DNA from: TMED14 sp964475135
Lineage (GTDB): Bacteria > Bacteroidota > Bacteroidia > Flavobacteriales > Schleiferiaceae
Assembly (NCBI GenBank): GCA_964475135.1
Contig: CAYYWL010000003.1
Location: forward strand, 12,414 to 76,413
DNA: 64,000 nt
Direction: 5' to 3'
Part shown: piece after piece, positions 53,186 to 61,314 of the stretch
Layout: each line of letters opens with the position of its first letter
Numbering within the stretch: position 1 is the first letter of the stretch
Program-made: the position numbers and the translations under genes
The notes under the pieces: model-generated
Seen by the model: only the letters and a program-made list of their open reading frames with translations
What the model was told of the DNA's origin: nothing
Database searches by the model: none

Positions 53186-55066
53186 ATGTGCGGCATTGCC
53201 CTCCTGCGTCTGCGCAAACCCCTTGACCACTACCTCGACGAGCACGGGACGGCCCTTTACGGCCTGAACAAAATGGTGCTCATGATGGAAAAGCAGCACA
53301 ACCGCGGTCAAGACGGCGCGGGCCTTGCCGGAGTAAAGCTCGACATGCCCCCTGGCCAACGCTACATCAGCCGCTACCGTTCGACCGACCCCAAGCCGAT
53401 TCAGGACATCTTTACGCGCATTCAAAACCGCATCGAAGAGCGCCTCGACGGCAAGCCCGAACGCCTCAAAGATGCCGCCTGGGTTAAAGAGAACGTGGCC
53501 TTCGCCTGCGACGTCTACCTGGGCCACCTGCGCTACGGAACCTACGGCGGCAACAGCATCGAGGCCTGCCACCCCTTCTTGAGGCAGTCCAACTACATGA
53601 GCCGCAACCTCTTGGTCGCCGGCAACTTCAACATGACCAACGTCGACGAACTGTTCGACGAACTCGTCAACCTCGGCCAGCACCCCAAAGAGAAGGCCGA
53701 CACCGTGACGGTGATGGAAAAAATTGGGCACTTTCTCGACAAAGAGAACCGCCGCCTGCACCAAATCGCCAAAGAAGATCTGGGCCTCAGCAAAATTGAG
53801 CGCAGCCGCTACCAAGCCAACAACCTGGACATGCCGCGGGTCCTCGAAAAGGCCAGCCGCGACTGGGACGGAGGGTACGCCATGGGCGGAATCATCGGCC
53901 AAGGCGACGCCTTCTTGGTGCGCGACCCGCACGGAATCCGCCCCGCCTTCTACTTCGTGAATGAGGAGGTAGCCGTAGTGGCCTCTGAACGCCCCGTGAT
54001 CCAGACCGCCTTTGGCGTGTCGGCGGACGAAGTGCAAGAGGTTCCTCCCGGGCACATGGTGTGGATTCGCCGCAACGGCGACGTTTCGGTGGAGCCCGTG
54101 CGCCCCGCCGCGCCACGCGCAGCCTGCAGCTTTGAGCGCATCTACTTTTCGCGCGCTAACGACGGCGAAATCTACCGCGAGCGCATCGAGCTCGGACGCC
54201 GACTTACCGACCGCGTCATGGCCGCCGCGGGTGGCGACTTTGACCGCACCGTGTTCAGTTTTATTCCGAACACCGCCGAAATCGCCTTCTACGGGCTCGT
54301 CAAGGGCGCCGAAGACGCGCTGAAGCGCCAAAAGTCCGCCCAACTCGTCGCCAAAGGCAGCGCCATCACGCCCGCCGACATTGAGCAGGTGATGAGCGCC
54401 CGTCCGCGCGTCGAAAAAATCGCCTGGAAGGACGTCAAGCTGCGCACCTTCATCACCGAGGATTCCAGCCGCAACGACATGGTGGCGCACGTCTACGACT
54501 CCACCTACGGCATCGTGCAGCCCAACGACAGCATTGTGGCCCTCGACGACAGCATTGTGCGCGGAACCACGCTCAAGCAGAGCATTTTGCGCATGCTGGA
54601 CCGCCTAAATCCCAAGCGCATCGTCGTGGTGAGCTCGGCGCCGCAGATTCGCTACCCCGACTGCTACGGCATCGACATGGCCAAGATGGGCGACTTCATC
54701 GCCTTTCAGGCGGCCGTTTCTCTGCTGCGCGAGCGCGGAATGGATTCGGTCCTCGACCAAGCTCACGCGTCGGCCAAAGCCGAATTGACAAAGCCCATGG
54801 CCGAGCAGCGCAATGCCGTACAGGCGGTGTACGCTCCGTTCACTGACGAGGAGCTCAGCGACCGCATCGCCCAACTGCTCACGCCTGCCGGAACCCGGGC
54901 CGAAGTCAAAGTTGTCTACCAAACGGTGGCCGACCTGCACGAGGCCTGCCCCAAGTCCCCCGGCGACTGGTACTTCACCGGCAACTACCCGACTCCGGGC
55001 GGAACCCGCGTCGCCAACCGCGCCTTTGTGAACTACATGGAGGGCAAGACGGGCCGGGCGTACTGA
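53186..55066 (+). CDS. purF: Amidophosphoribosyltransferase (PurF, long Bacteroidota form)
   Basis: 626 residues from MCGIALLRL, with Cys2 exposed as the glutaminase nucleophile after Met removal. First step of purine synthesis, PRPP plus glutamine to phosphoribosylamine. The N-terminal Ntn domain has MMEKQHNRGQDGAG and YLGHLRYGTYGG. The C-terminal phosphoribosyltransferase domain has the PRPP loop VALDDSIVRGTT and CYGIDMAKMGDF. About 120 residues longer than E. coli PurF, as usual in this phylum. The upstream in-frame start at 53096 would lack the exposed Cys and is rejected. Confidence 0.9.
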   Translation: MCGIALLRLRKPLDHYLDEHGTALYGLNKMVLMMEKQHNRGQDGAGLAGVKLDMPPGQRYISRYRSTDPKPIQDIFTRIQNRIEERLDGKPERLKDAAWVKENVAFACDVYLGHLRYGTYGGNSIEACHPFLRQSNYMSRNLLVAGNFNMTNVDELFDELVNLGQHPKEKADTVTVMEKIGHFLDKENRRLHQIAKEDLGLSKIERSRYQANNLDMPRVLEKASRDWDGGYAMGGIIGQGDAFLVRDPHGIRPAFYFVNEEVAVVASERPVIQTAFGVSADEVQEVPPGHMVWIRRNGDVSVEPVRPAAPRAACSFERIYFSRANDGEIYRERIELGRRLTDRVMAAAGGDFDRTVFSFIPNTAEIAFYGLVKGAEDALKRQKSAQLVAKGSAITPADIEQVMSARPRVEKIAWKDVKLRTFITEDSSRNDMVAHVYDSTYGIVQPNDSIVALDDSIVRGTTLKQSILRMLDRLNPKRIVVVSSAPQIRYPDCYGIDMAKMGDFIAFQAAVSLLRERGMDSVLDQAHASAKAELTKPMAEQRNAVQAVYAPFTDEELSDRIAQLLTPAGTRAEVKVVYQTVADLHEACPKSPGDWYFTGNYPTPGGTRVANRAFVNYMEGKTGRAY

Positions 55067-55118
55067 ACCACTACCCGCTTCGCGGGTTACCTTGAACACA
55101 GCTCAACCCGCTGCACTC

Positions 55119-55688
55119 ATGAAAATCTACACCAAAACCGGCGACGCCGGCCAAACCGGACTATTCAGCGGCACGCGCATCGCCAAGTACGACCTGCGCC
55201 TGCACGCCTACGGAACCCTCGACGAGCTCAACAGCCACCTGGGATTGCTTCGCGACCAAATTCCGGCCGAATGGGACGCCGTACGTGCCGAACTCGCCCA
55301 GGTCCAAAGCGACCTGTTTGCATTAGGTTCGCACATGGCTAACGACCTGCCCGAGATGGTGGCCCGCCTGCCGCACATTGACCCTGCCTGGATTGCGCGC
55401 CTCGAGGAGGCCATAGACCGCATGGACCTCGAACTGGAACCGATGCGCAACTTTCTGCTTCCGGGCGGACATGTGCTGGTAAGCCAGTGTCACGTGGTGC
55501 GCACCGTCGCCCGCAGGGCCGAACGCTGGGTGGTACAGCTCGTGGACACATTGGGGGCCGACGACGTGCCGCTGCCCGAGCCCACGGTGGCCTATTTGAA
55601 CCGTTTAAGCGACTACGCGTTTACCCTTTCAAGGTGGCTGGGCAAGCAGCTGAATGCACCCGAAATCCCCTGGATTTCAAAGGCATAA
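55119..55688 (+). CDS. Cob(I)alamin adenosyltransferase, PduO-type
   Basis: 189 residues, helical bundle. It transfers adenosyl from ATP to cob(I)alamin. The ATP-binding N-terminus KIYTKTGDAGQTGLFSGTRI and the C-terminal NRLSDYAFTLSRW are conserved. ATG 55119 is chosen because the family starts with MKIYT. The upstream TTG at 55092 adds a non-conserved stretch. Adenosylcobalamin could serve methylmalonyl-CoA mutase, which fits the propionyl-CoA-type carboxylase at 32362 (inference). Confidence 0.9.
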   Translation: MKIYTKTGDAGQTGLFSGTRIAKYDLRLHAYGTLDELNSHLGLLRDQIPAEWDAVRAELAQVQSDLFALGSHMANDLPEMVARLPHIDPAWIARLEEAIDRMDLELEPMRNFLLPGGHVLVSQCHVVRTVARRAERWVVQLVDTLGADDVPLPEPTVAYLNRLSDYAFTLSRWLGKQLNAPEIPWISKA

Positions 55689-55696
55689 AAAATTGC

Positions 55697-55726
55697 TTGT
55701 ACGGCTCCGAAAAAAAATTATTTTTG
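55697..55726 (+). promoter_or_regulatory. Full promoter (TTG, 19 bp, TATTTTTG)
   Basis: TTG 55697-55699 and TATTTTTG 55719-55726 match the Bacteroidota consensus. The ATG of the DUF2795 gene is 4 nt downstream. Confidence 0.7.
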
Positions 55727-55730
55727 CGCC

Positions 55731-55955
55731 ATGTATTGGACCCTCGAACTCGCCTCGTACCTAAGCGACGCCCCCTGGCCCGCGACCAAGGACGAACTCA
55801 TTGACTACGCCATCCGCACGGGGGCTCCGCTTGAGGTCGTGGAAAACCTGCAAGCGGTTGAAGAAGAAGAAGCCGAAATCTACGAGTCAATCGAAGATAT
55901 TTGGCCCGACTACCCTTCGGACGAAGACTTCCTCTGGAACGAGGAAGAGTACTGA
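55731..55955 (+). CDS. DUF2795 family small acidic protein
   Basis: 74 residues. The N-terminal DUF2795 helix pattern (YLSDAPWPATKDELIDYAIR, GAPLEVVENLQAV) is followed by an Asp/Glu-rich tail (EEEEAEIYESIEDIW). Such proteins are frequent in flavobacteria, with no known function. It has its own promoter, probably giving a leaderless mRNA. Confidence 0.8.
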   Translation: MYWTLELASYLSDAPWPATKDELIDYAIRTGAPLEVVENLQAVEEEEAEIYESIEDIWPDYPSDEDFLWNEEEY

Positions 55956-56009
55956 TTTTCAGGCCAAGCAGACAGTCTGTCTGCCCACGCTTAGGTGGCA
56001 CAGAGGTTG

Positions 56010-56017
56010 TACCTTTG
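56010..56017 (+). promoter_or_regulatory. -7 element of secA (TACCTTTG)
   Basis: Exact TAnnTTTG ending 7 nt before ATG 56025. It rules against the in-frame start at 55995. Confidence 0.55.
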
Positions 56018-56024
56018 GCGACCT

Positions 56025-59000
56025 ATGCTCGACAAGATTTTAAAGGTTTTTTTGGGTGATCCCTCGCAGCGCACGCTCAAGGAGATCCAACCCTACATCG
56101 ACCAAGTCCACGCCGCCGAACAGACGCTGTCCGGCCTGACTGACCGCGAACTCCGCGGAGAGACTGAATCGTTTCGCGCCCGACTGCGCACCGAAACCGA
56201 AGTTAAGGCCGCCGAACGCGACCAGCTTCGCCTTCAGGCCGAATCCGAACTTGACGTCGACGCCAAAGAGGCCCTGTACCGCCAAATCGACAGCCTCGAT
56301 AAAGACATTTTGGCCGAAGAGGAGCGCATTTTGCTCGAAATCCTTCCGCGGGCCTATGCCGTACTGCGCGAAACGGCGCGTCGTTTGTCAGAGCGCCCGC
56401 TGCGCGTTCCGGCCCAAGACTGGGACCGCGAACTCGCGAGCCGCCTTGACGCCGTCCGCATCGAGGGCGACACCGCCGTGTGGAACAACACTTGGTCTGC
56501 CGCCGGCAATCCCATCACCTGGAACATGGTACACTACGACGTGCAGCTTTTTGGCGGCGTCGTGCTGCACAAAGGGCGTATCGCCGAAATGGCCACGGGT
56601 GAGGGTAAAACCTTGGTCGCGACGCTTCCCGTCTACCTCAACGCCTTGAGCGGACGTGGCGTGCACCTGGTCACCGTCAACGACTACCTGTCGAAGCGCG
56701 ACTCTGAGTGGATGGGCCCCCTCTACCAGTTTCACGGATTGAGCGTCGACTGCATCGACAAGCACCGCCCCAACACCGAACCGCGCCGCAAGGCCTACTT
56801 GGCCGACATTACGTTCGGAACCAACAACGAATTCGGTTTTGACTACCTGCGCGACAACATGGCGCGCGAAACCGCCGAGCTCGTGCAGCGCGGACACCAC
56901 TACGCCATCGTCGACGAGGTCGACTCCGTCTTGATTGACGACGCGCGGACTCCGCTCATCATCAGCGGCCCCACGCCCAACGGCGACCAGCAAGAGTTTG
57001 CCTCACTCAAGGACTACGTGGTGGCGCTGGTCAACCAGCAAAAGACCGTTGCCCAAGACGCCCTTACTAAGGCCAAAGAGGCACTCGCCGCCGGCGACAA
57101 GACTGAGGCCGGATTCCAGCTGCTGCGCTCGCACCGCGCGCTTCCCAAGAATAAAGCTCTTATCAAGTTCCTGTCCGAGGACGGCGTCAAGGCCCTGCTG
57201 CAAAAGACCGAAGGCGTCTACCTGCAAGACCAAGGCAAAGAGATGAAGAAGATCGACGAAGCCCTGTACTTCACGATCGAAGAGAAGCACAACCAAGTCA
57301 ACCTCACCAACTTGGGTCTGGGGTACTTGGCCGAGCAGACCACGACCGACTTCTTCGTACTTCCGGTGATTTCGGTCGAACTCGACCGCATCGAGAAGGC
57401 CCACGACGACGTGGCCGAACGCGCCGCCCGCAAGGACCAGCTCATGCGCGAATACCGCGCCAAGAGCGAGCGCATTCACAGCATGAACCAGCTCCTCAAG
57501 GCCTACACGCTCTTTGAAAAGGACGTCGAGTACGTCGTGATGGAGGGCAAGGTGAAAATCGTCGACGAACAAACCGGCCGAATCATGGATGGACGCCGCT
57601 ACTCCGACGGACTTCACCAAGCGATTGAGGCCAAAGAGGGCGTGACCATCGAGGCTGCCACGCAGACCTACGCCACGATTACGCTGCAGAACTACTTCCG
57701 CATGTACCACAAGCTTTCGGGAATGACCGGTACGGCCGAAACCGAAGCGGGCGAATTCTGGGAGATCTACAAGCTCGAGGTAACGGTGATTCCGACCAAC
57801 GTGCCCGCCAAGCGCGACGACCGCAACGACTTAGTATTCAAGACCAAACGCGAGAAGTACAACGCCGTCATCGACGAAATCGAAAAGCTGCGCAACGCCG
57901 GCCGACCCGTACTGGTAGGCACAACCTCGGTCGAGATTTCGGAGCTGCTCAGCCGCACGCTGAACATTCGCAAGATTCCTCACCAAGTGCTGAACGCCAA
58001 GCTGCACCAAAAGGAGGCCGACATCGTCGCCGAAGCCGGCCGTCCCGGAACCGTGACCATCGCCACCAACATGGCCGGACGCGGAACCGACATCAAGCTG
58101 ACCGCCGAAGCCAAAGCCGCGGGCGGACTCGCCATTATCGGAACCGAGCGCCACGATTCGCGCCGTGTCGACCGCCAGCTGCGTGGACGCGCCGGACGAC
58201 AGGGCGACCCCGGATCGTCGCAGTTCTTTGTTTCGCTCGAAGACAACCTTATGCGCCTCTTCGGATCTGAGCGCATCGCCAGCCTGATGGACCGCATGGG
58301 GCACAAAGAAGGTGACGTGATCGAGCACTCAATGGTCACCAAGAGCATCGAGCGCGCCCAAAAGAAGGTCGAAGAGAACAACTTCGGCAGCCGCAAGCGC
58401 CTGCTTGAGTACGACGACGTCATGAACGCGCAGCGCAGCGGAATCTACCGCCGCCGCCGCAACGCCCTTTCGGGTGAGCGCCTCGCCCTGGACCTCGCCA
58501 ACAGCGTCTACGACGCCGCCGAGGCCCTTGTGGGCGGAACCAAGCCCAGCCGCGACTTCGGTGCCTACGAGCTCGGATGCTTCGAAACCTTTGCCATGGC
58601 GACCCCCGTGGATTCCGCCGAGTTCGAACGCCTTTCGGCCGCCGACCTCACGCAAAAAACCTATGCCGCCGCCCAGGCTGCCTACCGCGCCAAGTGCGAC
58701 CGCATCGCGGGCCAAGCCCTACCGGTCCTCGAGAACGTGCTTCGCGAGCAAGGGGGTCAGTTCCAAAACATCTTGGTTCCGTTTACCGACGGAATTAAGT
58801 CGATCCAGATTCCGACCAACCTGCAGCGCGGCGTCGAAACCCGCGGCCAGTCGCTCACGACCGACCTCGAAAAGGCCATCGTGCTGAGCATGATCGACGA
58901 ACACTGGAAGGAGCACCTGCGCAACATGGACGACCTGCGCCAAAACGTTCAGGGAGCCGTCTACGAGCAAAAAGACCCGCTCCTCGTGTACAAGCACGAG

Positions 59001-59378
59001 TCGTTCAAGCTCTTCAAAGACATGGTCGACGAAATGAATTCGAGCATCCTCGGATTCCTCTTCCGTGCCGGACTTCCTCAGGCCGACCCCGGCCAAGCTC
59101 CCGTGCGCCAAGCGCCTAACGCGCCCGCACGTCCGGCCCAGCAACTCACCACTTCTGGCCCTGGCGCCGAAGAGGTTCCCGCCGCGCGCGGAACCGCTTC
59201 CCGCTCCGCCACGCCCCCTCCGGCCGCCCCCCCCAAGCAGGCGCCCGCGGTGAGCAGCAAGAAGTACGGACGCAACGACCAAGTCACCGTCGTCAACCTC
59301 ATGACCGGAGAGCAAAAGCAGGTCAAGTTCAAGGTTGCTGAACCGCTGCTGGCGCAGGGGTGGCAAATCCTTCAATAG
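56025..59378 (+). CDS. secA: Preprotein translocase ATPase SecA
   Basis: 1117 residues. It drives export through SecYEG. Walker A is ATGEGKTLVATLP (near residue 190), DEAD-like box EVDSVLIDDARTPL, then the preprotein cross-linking domain, NMAGRGTDIKL and QLRGRAGRQGDPGSSQFF of the second motor domain, and MIDEHWKEHLRNMDDLRQ in the helical scaffold. The C-terminal linker is Pro/Ala-rich, and the last 40 residues (KKYGRNDQVTVVNLMTG) lack the Cys-rich zinc motif of E. coli SecA. The TAG stop is the first module of the repeat at 59376. Confidence 0.97.
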   Translation: MLDKILKVFLGDPSQRTLKEIQPYIDQVHAAEQTLSGLTDRELRGETESFRARLRTETEVKAAERDQLRLQAESELDVDAKEALYRQIDSLDKDILAEEERILLEILPRAYAVLRETARRLSERPLRVPAQDWDRELASRLDAVRIEGDTAVWNNTWSAAGNPITWNMVHYDVQLFGGVVLHKGRIAEMATGEGKTLVATLPVYLNALSGRGVHLVTVNDYLSKRDSEWMGPLYQFHGLSVDCIDKHRPNTEPRRKAYLADITFGTNNEFGFDYLRDNMARETAELVQRGHHYAIVDEVDSVLIDDARTPLIISGPTPNGDQQEFASLKDYVVALVNQQKTVAQDALTKAKEALAAGDKTEAGFQLLRSHRALPKNKALIKFLSEDGVKALLQKTEGVYLQDQGKEMKKIDEALYFTIEEKHNQVNLTNLGLGYLAEQTTTDFFVLPVISVELDRIEKAHDDVAERAARKDQLMREYRAKSERIHSMNQLLKAYTLFEKDVEYVVMEGKVKIVDEQTGRIMDGRRYSDGLHQAIEAKEGVTIEAATQTYATITLQNYFRMYHKLSGMTGTAETEAGEFWEIYKLEVTVIPTNVPAKRDDRNDLVFKTKREKYNAVIDEIEKLRNAGRPVLVGTTSVEISELLSRTLNIRKIPHQVLNAKLHQKEADIVAEAGRPGTVTIATNMAGRGTDIKLTAEAKAAGGLAIIGTERHDSRRVDRQLRGRAGRQGDPGSSQFFVSLEDNLMRLFGSERIASLMDRMGHKEGDVIEHSMVTKSIERAQKKVEENNFGSRKRLLEYDDVMNAQRSGIYRRRRNALSGERLALDLANSVYDAAEALVGGTKPSRDFGAYELGCFETFAMATPVDSAEFERLSAADLTQKTYAAAQAAYRAKCDRIAGQALPVLENVLREQGGQFQNILVPFTDGIKSIQIPTNLQRGVETRGQSLTTDLEKAIVLSMIDEHWKEHLRNMDDLRQNVQGAVYEQKDPLLVYKHESFKLFKDMVDEMNSSILGFLFRAGLPQADPGQAPVRQAPNAPARPAQQLTTSGPGAEEVPAARGTASRSATPPPAAPPKQAPAVSSKKYGRNDQVTVVNLMTGEQKQVKFKVAEPLLAQGWQILQ

Positions 59379-59452
59379 CAAGGTTGGCTCGTTGGCTAAT
59401 TAGCAAGATTGGCGAGGTTAGCTCGTTGGCCAATTGGCAAGGTTTGCTGAGA

Positions 59453-59872
59453 TTAGCTCGTTAGCTCGTCTGTGAGCTCAACGTTCAGCGGGGTCAAGGC
59501 TTTAATCATTGGACTGTGAGCCCCTTCGGTGAGCTTACTTATGAGTGCGTTGATGGACCGCTTCAACTGTTCGATGTCGGCAAAATGCCGGTCCGGAATT
59601 TCGAGTGCTGGATAAATCTTTCGGGCAATGTGAAGCGCAGCGCCAACCTCATCGAGGGACCCGCGCGCGATCCGCAAAAAATACGCAAATTCCTTGCGCG
59701 AACCCCGACCGTTGCCTTCACTAATGTTGAGCGCTACGGACAGCGATGCGCGTAGCAGCTGCTCCCGCAGATAGCGATCTCGAAACAAGCTATGGTGTTC
59801 AAGCAGCTTGTGCAGATCAACAAATAAGTCACTGGCCCGGTGCCAAATTGTGAGGTCTAAATAGGATTTCAT
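59453..59872 (-). CDS. Four-helix-bundle protein, 23S rRNA intervening-sequence (S23) family
   Basis: 139 residues. It has the family hallmark LRASLSVALNISEGNGR (about 42-58), then KEFAYFLRIARGSLDEVGA, with a Trp/hydrophobic first helix (YLDLTIWHRASDLFVDL). Relatives are encoded in rRNA intervening sequences and, as Avd, in diversity-generating retroelements, where they bind nucleic acid or the reverse transcriptase. No reverse transcriptase is near here. The last codons (ELTDELTS) lie in the inverted-repeat arm. The start codon lies in the loop of an 11-bp inverted repeat (59855-59891). Confidence 0.85.
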   Translation of the reverse strand: MKSYLDLTIWHRASDLFVDLHKLLEHHSLFRDRYLREQLLRASLSVALNISEGNGRGSRKEFAYFLRIARGSLDEVGAALHIARKIYPALEIPDRHFADIEQLKRSINALISKLTEGAHSPMIKALTPLNVELTDELTS

Positions 59873-59891
59873 TCGACAAACCTATTTAGAC
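59855..59891. promoter_or_regulatory. 11-bp perfect inverted repeat around the start codon
   Basis: GTCTAAATAGG (59855-59865) and CCTATTTAGAC (59881-59891) enclose a 15-nt loop with the ATG (59870-59872). The upstream arm overlaps a TAGGTTTG -7-like element (59877-59884). A possible autoregulatory operator or mRNA hairpin. Confidence 0.6.
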
Positions 59892-59925
59892 TATTTCACA
59901 TAAACATTTTAAAATGAATAATTTG

Positions 59926-59957
59926 CAAAAATAATATGCTTACTTTGAGCCCTCAAA
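59926..59957 (-). promoter_or_regulatory. Upstream promoter of the four-helix-bundle gene (TTTG, 20 bp, TATTTTTG)
   Basis: Both elements match exactly on the minus strand (TTTG 59954-59957, TATTTTTG 59926-59933). The -33 element is inside the palindrome TTTGAGCCCTCAAA (59944-59957). Confidence 0.6.
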
Positions 59958-60108
59958 GGATTGTGCCTAATCACCAAATCTCGCAAACATTTCAAACGGC
60001 TAAAGGGCTTTGAGCCAACCTCGCACGACTTTGTCGGCTGGCCAAGCACGCTGACGAGCTAATCTCAGCTAACCTTGCTAACCTCGCCAACCTTGCTAGC
60101 CTTGCTAA

Positions 60109-61314
60109 CTAGCTAACCTCGCTAACGAGCTCCTTATGCACCTCCGCAAACGCCTTAACCGCCTTGTCGATGTGTTCGGGCGTGTGGGCCGCTGAGAGCT
60201 GCACGCGAATGCGGGCTTGGCCCTTGGGCACGACGGGAAAGAAAAAGCCGATGACGTAGATTCCGCGCTGTAAAAGAGCGTCGGCGAAGCGCTGGGCAAG
60301 GGCCGCGTCGTAGAGCATGACGGGGACAATGGCAGATTCGCCATCTTTGAACTCGAGTCCGGCTTCGCGCAGGCCTGCTTTGAAGCGGGCGACGTTGTCC
60401 ATCAGGCGGTCGCGCAGCTCGGTGGTGCGGTCGAGCAGGTCGAGCACGGCGAGGCTGGCTCCGACAATCGAAGGGGCGAGGCTGTTGCTGAACAGGTAGG
60501 GACGCGAGCGCTGGCGGAGCATTTCGATGAGTTCTTTGCGGCCGGTGGTGAATCCGCCCATGGCCCCTCCTAGGGCCTTGCCGAGGGTTCCGGTAATGAT
60601 GTCGACGCGGCCGAGGACGCCTCGCAGCTCGATCGAACCGCGTCCGGTGGCGCCGATGAATCCGGTGGCGTGGCACTCGTCGACCATGACGAGGGCGTCG
60701 TACTGGTCGGCCAGATCGCAGATACGGTCCATTTGGGCCACGTACCCGTCCATGGAAAAGACGCCGTCGGTGACGATGAGCTTGGTGCGGGCTCCGGCCG
60801 CGTCGGCCGCCTTAAGCTGGGCCTCGAGGTCGGCCATGTCGTTGTTGGCGTAGCGGTAGCGCTGGGCCTTGCAGAGGCGGACTCCGTCGATGATTGAGGC
60901 GTGGTTGAGGCTGTCGCTGATGATGGCGTCTTCTTCGCCGAGTAGGGGCTCAAAAACTCCGCCGTTGGCGTCAAACGCGGCGGCGTACAAAATCGTGTCT
61001 TCGGTGTGCAAAAACTCGGCGATGCGGGCCTCGAGCTGCTTGTGGATGTCCTGGGTTCCGCAAATGAAGCGCACAGAACTCATTCCGAACCCGCGCTCGT
61101 CCAAGGCGCGGTGGGCGGCGGCGACCACGTCAGGGTGGCTGCTGAGGCCCAGGTAGTTGTTGGCGCAAAAGTTCAGTACTTCGGACCCGTCGGCCAGGGT
61201 GATGACGGCGTCCTGCGGCGAGGCGATAATGCGTTCGCGCTTAAAGAGACCCTGCTCGTCGACAGACTTCAGCTCGTCGCGCAGGCGCTGGTAAAATGAT
61301 TCACGAGAATTCAT
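60109..61314 (-). CDS. kbl: Glycine C-acetyltransferase (2-amino-3-ketobutyrate CoA ligase)
   Basis: 401 residues from MNSRESFYQRLRDEL. PLP enzyme that cleaves 2-amino-3-ketobutyrate with CoA to glycine and acetyl-CoA (threonine breakdown). Conserved blocks are NFCANNYLGLSSHPDV, FICGTQDIHKQLE, MVDECHATGFIGATGRG and the PLP lysine in GTLGKALGGAMGGF. No threonine dehydrogenase is in the window. The C-terminus (ELVSEVS) and stop are encoded by the repeat arm. The start overlaps the helicase stop by 14 bp. The longer frame to 61752 is a shadow. Confidence 0.95.
   Translation of the reverse strand: MNSRESFYQRLRDELKSVDEQGLFKRERIIASPQDAVITLADGSEVLNFCANNYLGLSSHPDVVAAAHRALDERGFGMSSVRFICGTQDIHKQLEARIAEFLHTEDTILYAAAFDANGGVFEPLLGEEDAIISDSLNHASIIDGVRLCKAQRYRYANNDMADLEAQLKAADAAGARTKLIVTDGVFSMDGYVAQMDRICDLADQYDALVMVDECHATGFIGATGRGSIELRGVLGRVDIITGTLGKALGGAMGGFTTGRKELIEMLRQRSRPYLFSNSLAPSIVGASLAVLDLLDRTTELRDRLMDNVARFKAGLREAGLEFKDGESAIVPVMLYDAALAQRFADALLQRGIYVIGFFFPVVPKGQARIRVQLSAAHTPEHIDKAVKAFAEVHKELVSEVS

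Larger units (their letters stand above)
59376..60131. mobile_element. Inverted-repeat element carrying a four-helix-bundle (S23-type) gene
   Basis: Module arrays at 59376-59470 and 60013-60131 are in opposite orientation. The best arm pair, 59436-59465 against 60050-60079, matches at 27 of 30 positions. Between them are the four-helix-bundle gene (59453-59872) and an A/T-rich leader (59873-60005) in a GC-rich genome. The arms supply the stop of secA, the 3' end of the four-helix-bundle gene and the 3' end of kbl. No transposase is present. Similar gene-less copies are at 33940 and 51793. Confidence 0.55.

Noticed and set aside
52666..53217. ACMSD as a frameshifted pseudogene or tandem duplicate
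   Set aside because: The break coincides with an N-gap flanked by identical 55-bp sequence, and the frame is restored when the artefact is removed.
53138..54490. 450-residue minus-strand ORF
   Set aside because: Antisense shadow of purF in a GC-rich genome. His/Val-rich composition without motifs.
59453..59872. Diversity-generating retroelement (Avd-like protein)
   Set aside because: No reverse transcriptase and no template/variable repeat pair are found near the four-helix-bundle gene.
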